Assembly (NCBI RefSeq): GCF_025574465.1
Contig: NZ_JAOBPP010000018.1
Span: 1-64,000, forward strand
Source: Kordiimonas aestuarii
GTDB lineage: Bacteria; Pseudomonadota; Alphaproteobacteria; Sphingomonadales; Kordiimonadaceae
Reading direction: 5' to 3'
DNA: 64,000 nt
Position 1 is the stretch's first letter, and each line of letters starts with the position of its first letter. This document shows positions 61,674 to 64,000 of the stretch, piece after piece. The translations under genes and the position numbers were made by a program. Under the pieces are notes generated by a model. It ran no database searches. It saw nothing but the letters and a program-made list of their open reading frames with translations, and had not been told where the DNA came from.

Positions 61674-63663
61674 CGCCCGTCAGCTCCAGCAGGCGCTCAG
61701 CGCCGCAATGCAGCTTATGAAACGCGACCCTGCCAGCGCAGGTAACCGGCTTGTCGCGCTCAGGCGCCAGTTCGGCGATCATATGGCGCTCGTCCACGCC
61801 CACGCAGTCGCACTGCGAAAAATGGGGCGGGCGGAAGAGGCCATTGCCTTGCTAAGCCCGATGCTGGAGCGCACCGATTGTGTTGCTGCGCTTTGGTATG
61901 AACGTGCGCTGGCACTAAGGACGGTGGGACGCTATCGGCAATCGCTGGCAGATCTGGAGAAAACGGTGGCGGCGCAACCCGACTTTGGGCCAGCCTGGCG
62001 CAGTCTCGGCGATGCCTACGCAGCTGCCGGCGACGAAGACAAAAGCAATAAGGCCTACCAGCGCTACCTTGAAAACGGCCGCTTACCGCCTGTTCTGCTG
62101 GACGCGATGACCGCACTGCAAGATGGCCGCATTGCAGTGGCTGAGCAAGTCTGTCGCGCCTATCTGAAGCGCCACCCCACGGATGTAACCGCCATCCGGC
62201 TCCTCGCTGAAATTGGTATCAAGGTCGGTCAATTTGGCGATGCAGAAAACCTGTTGGCCCGCTGCCTTGAGCTAGCGCCTGACTTCAGCTTCGCTCGCTA
62301 CAATTATGCCTTTGTTCTCACACGGCAGAGCAAGTTCGAGCAAGCGATCACCGAGATAGACCGGCTATTGGAAAGCGACGGAGACAACCCGAATTATTAT
62401 GTCTTGAAAGCTGCATCTTATGTGCGGCTGGGCCAATTTGAGCCCGCAATCCAGATATACGAAAAACTGCTGGGCGACGTCCCTCATCAGCCGCGCGTGT
62501 ACCTGAGTTACGGCCATGCGCTGAAAACCGTTGGCCGGCAGTCAGACGCCATCACGGCCTACCGTACCGCCATCAAACAGGCGCCCGAACTGGGCGAGGC
62601 TTACTGGTCGCTTGCCAATCTCAAGACTGTAACGCTGACCGATGAAGAAGTGGCTCACATGCAGGCCGCGCTCAAGCGCCCTGCCCTCACGCCGGAAGAC
62701 GCCGCGCAACTTAGCTTCGCCCTTGCCAAGGCCCTGGAAGATCGCGACGACTACGACCGGGCTTTCAAACATTATGCGGAGGGCAACGAAGTGCGCCGCC
62801 GTCAGTCCCTCTATAGCGCCGACGAGCAAGACAAGAAGATAAAACGCAGCATCAAATTGATGGACGAAAACTTTTTTGAGGCGCGCTGCGGGTACGGATC
62901 TGACGCACCCGACCCCATCTTCATTGTTGGATTACCCCGGGCGGGCTCAACATTACTGGAGCAAATTCTGGCCAGTCACAGCGAGGTGGAAGGCACGCAG
63001 GAGTTGCCTGATATCATCAATCTTGCCAAACGGCTTGGCGGCAAGAAACGGCCGAATGATGAAACACAGTACCCTGAAATACTTGGCCACATGAGCGTGG
63101 ACGCGTTTCGTGAGCTGGGCGAGGAATATCTGGAGCGCACGCTTCGTTACCGCAGTGGCATGCCCTATTTCATTGATAAAATGCCCAATAATTTTGAGCA
63201 CATCGGGCTTATTCACCTAATGCTGCCAAACGCACGCATCATCGACGCAAGACGGCATCCGCTCGCTTGCTGTTTCTCCGGTTTCAAGCAGTATTTCGCG
63301 CGGGGGCAACGCTTCAGTTACAGCCTGTCCGATATCGGGCGCTATTACCGCAGTTACGTCGAACTGATGGATCATTTTGACACCGCGCTGCCCGGCCGGG
63401 TGCATCGCGTCCAGTACGAAACGCTGGTGGACGATTTTGAGAATGAAGTTCGCCGGCTGCTTGAATATTGCGACCTGCCATTCGAGCAGAACTGCCTGGA
63501 ATTTTACAAAAACGACCGTGCGGTGAAAACCGCCAGCAGCGAGCAGGTGCGCAAACCCGTGTTCAAGGACGCGGTAGAACACTGGCGCCATTTTCTACCG
63601 CATCTGGCGCCTTTGACGGAGGCACTCGGGCCGGAAGTGCTGGAGCGCTATCCGGTTGAGTAA
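61657..63663 (+). CDS. TPR-repeat sulfotransferase
   Basis: About 668 residues. The N-terminal half (about 1-360) is tetratricopeptide repeats (GDAYAAAGDEDKSNKAYQRY, ASYVRLGQFEPAIQIYEKLL, GHALKTVGRQSDAITAYRTA). The C-terminal half (about 405-668) is a sulfotransferase: the PAPS loop FIVGLPRAGSTLLEQILASH and the 3'-phosphate Arg/Ser region IDARRHPLACCFSGFKQYF. ATG 61657 follows GAGGGAGG; an upstream TTG is less likely. Such TPR-sulfotransferases often lie next to TonB-dependent receptors in alphaproteobacteria. The sulfated target is unknown. Confidence 0.87.
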   Translation: MVPATDARQLQQALSAAMQLMKRDPASAGNRLVALRRQFGDHMALVHAHAVALRKMGRAEEAIALLSPMLERTDCVAALWYERALALRTVGRYRQSLADLEKTVAAQPDFGPAWRSLGDAYAAAGDEDKSNKAYQRYLENGRLPPVLLDAMTALQDGRIAVAEQVCRAYLKRHPTDVTAIRLLAEIGIKVGQFGDAENLLARCLELAPDFSFARYNYAFVLTRQSKFEQAITEIDRLLESDGDNPNYYVLKAASYVRLGQFEPAIQIYEKLLGDVPHQPRVYLSYGHALKTVGRQSDAITAYRTAIKQAPELGEAYWSLANLKTVTLTDEEVAHMQAALKRPALTPEDAAQLSFALAKALEDRDDYDRAFKHYAEGNEVRRRQSLYSADEQDKKIKRSIKLMDENFFEARCGYGSDAPDPIFIVGLPRAGSTLLEQILASHSEVEGTQELPDIINLAKRLGGKKRPNDETQYPEILGHMSVDAFRELGEEYLERTLRYRSGMPYFIDKMPNNFEHIGLIHLMLPNARIIDARRHPLACCFSGFKQYFARGQRFSYSLSDIGRYYRSYVELMDHFDTALPGRVHRVQYETLVDDFENEVRRLLEYCDLPFEQNCLEFYKNDRAVKTASSEQVRKPVFKDAVEHWRHFLPHLAPLTEALGPEVLERYPVE

Positions 63664-63717
63664 CGTGGGGGCTGTGGGTCAGCCGAACTGACCTTAATGG
63701 CAAAAAAGGAGGAGACT

Positions 63718-64000
63718 ATGCGCTACACCGATGACAAGAACAAGGGGCCGACCCTAACGGGTAGCCGAACAGCCAAAGCGGGCCTCGCGGCCCTGATGGC
63801 TTCAACGATGATCCCATTGCACGCAACCAAGGCCGCAGATACAGACGATTTCGCGCTTGAGGAAATTGTTGTTACGGCTACGAAACGGGCCAGCAACCTG
63901 CAAGATGTGCCCGTGGCCGTACAAGCGCTTACATCCAAATCGCTTGAAGATCTCAACATCAAGGGTTTTGACGATTACATCAATTTCCTGCCAACGGTAT
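63718..64000 (+). CDS. TonB-dependent receptor (N-terminal part; cut by window end)
   Basis: The first 94 codons of an outer-membrane receptor. A signal peptide (about 14-39, TGSRTAKAGLAALMASTMIPLHATKA) is followed by the TonB-box-like stretch FALEEIVVTATKRASNLQDVPVAVQALTSKSLEDLNI, the start of the plug domain. The ATG follows AAGGAGGAG; an earlier in-frame ATG at 63697 is less likely. It probably imports the substrate of the catabolic operon. Confidence 0.9.
   Translation, partial: MRYTDDKNKGPTLTGSRTAKAGLAALMASTMIPLHATKAADTDDFALEEIVVTATKRASNLQDVPVAVQALTSKSLEDLNIKGFDDYINFLPTV

Overview
The window looks like the chromosome of an alphaproteobacterium, possibly Kordiimonadales-like. That placement rests on gene content: an AST arginine pathway, an alphaproteobacterial-style valine catabolic cluster, tandem DUF547 exported proteins, glmU-glmS, a TonB-dependent receptor next to a TPR-sulfotransferase, and ParB/RepB-type genes. 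The exact taxon cannot be fixed by eye.

Layout. 1-0.85 kb: end of an IS5-family (IS427-like) insertion sequence with a -1 frameshift transposase. 1.2-7.1 kb: a PAS-domain protein, then astB-astD-astA and an M20 peptidase that may stand in for AstE. 7.3-8.1 kb: a LuxR-type regulator with a degenerate receiver domain. 8.15-15.8 kb: valine/isobutyrate degradation genes (mmsB, 3-hydroxyisobutyryl-CoA hydrolase, acyl-CoA dehydrogenase, mmsA) with an M16 lipoprotein peptidase among them. 16.4-20.2 kb: three tandem exported DUF547 paralogues, the first with a nine-G tract at its ribosome binding site. 20.2-24.4 kb: a LysR regulator, an exported unknown, a membrane histidine kinase and a PhyH-type dioxygenase. 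24.4-27.6 kb: glmU and glmS.

27,634-50,509 is a complete Tn7-like transposon (22,876 bp). It sits 25 bp past the glmS stop codon, is flanked by a perfect 5-bp target duplication (GAGGT), and has TnsB-type repeats at both ends. It carries tnsABC, a TnsD/TniQ gene and tnsE. Its main cargo is a compact eight-gene defence operon on the minus strand: RHH regulator, m5C methyltransferase, Eco29kI-like GIY-YIG nuclease, Vsr, MORC/MutL-like GHKL ATPase, nuclease-helicase, an unknown protein and a PIN-like protein. Three CCGCGG hexamers, the known Eco29kI recognition sequence, lie at exact 10-bp spacing at the head of this operon. The rest of the cargo is a STAS/GHKL gene bracketed by 67-bp direct repeats, a frameshifted serine recombinase with two ParB-like genes, and two small unknown genes.

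50.5-64 kb returns to the chromosome: divergent operons around a LysR gene. One arm holds a class III aminotransferase and an acetylpolyamine amidohydrolase/HDAC-like deacetylase. The other holds a beta-keto acid cleavage enzyme (BKACE), a diamine-type GNAT acetyltransferase, two exported hydrolases, an APC permease, a hotdog thioesterase, a TPR-sulfotransferase and a TonB-dependent receptor cut by the window end. Together these could supply every step of an acetyl-protected beta-lysine-type (beta,omega-diamino acid) degradation route using BKACE plus thioesterase. This is an inference, but it is the most interesting metabolic proposal in the window.
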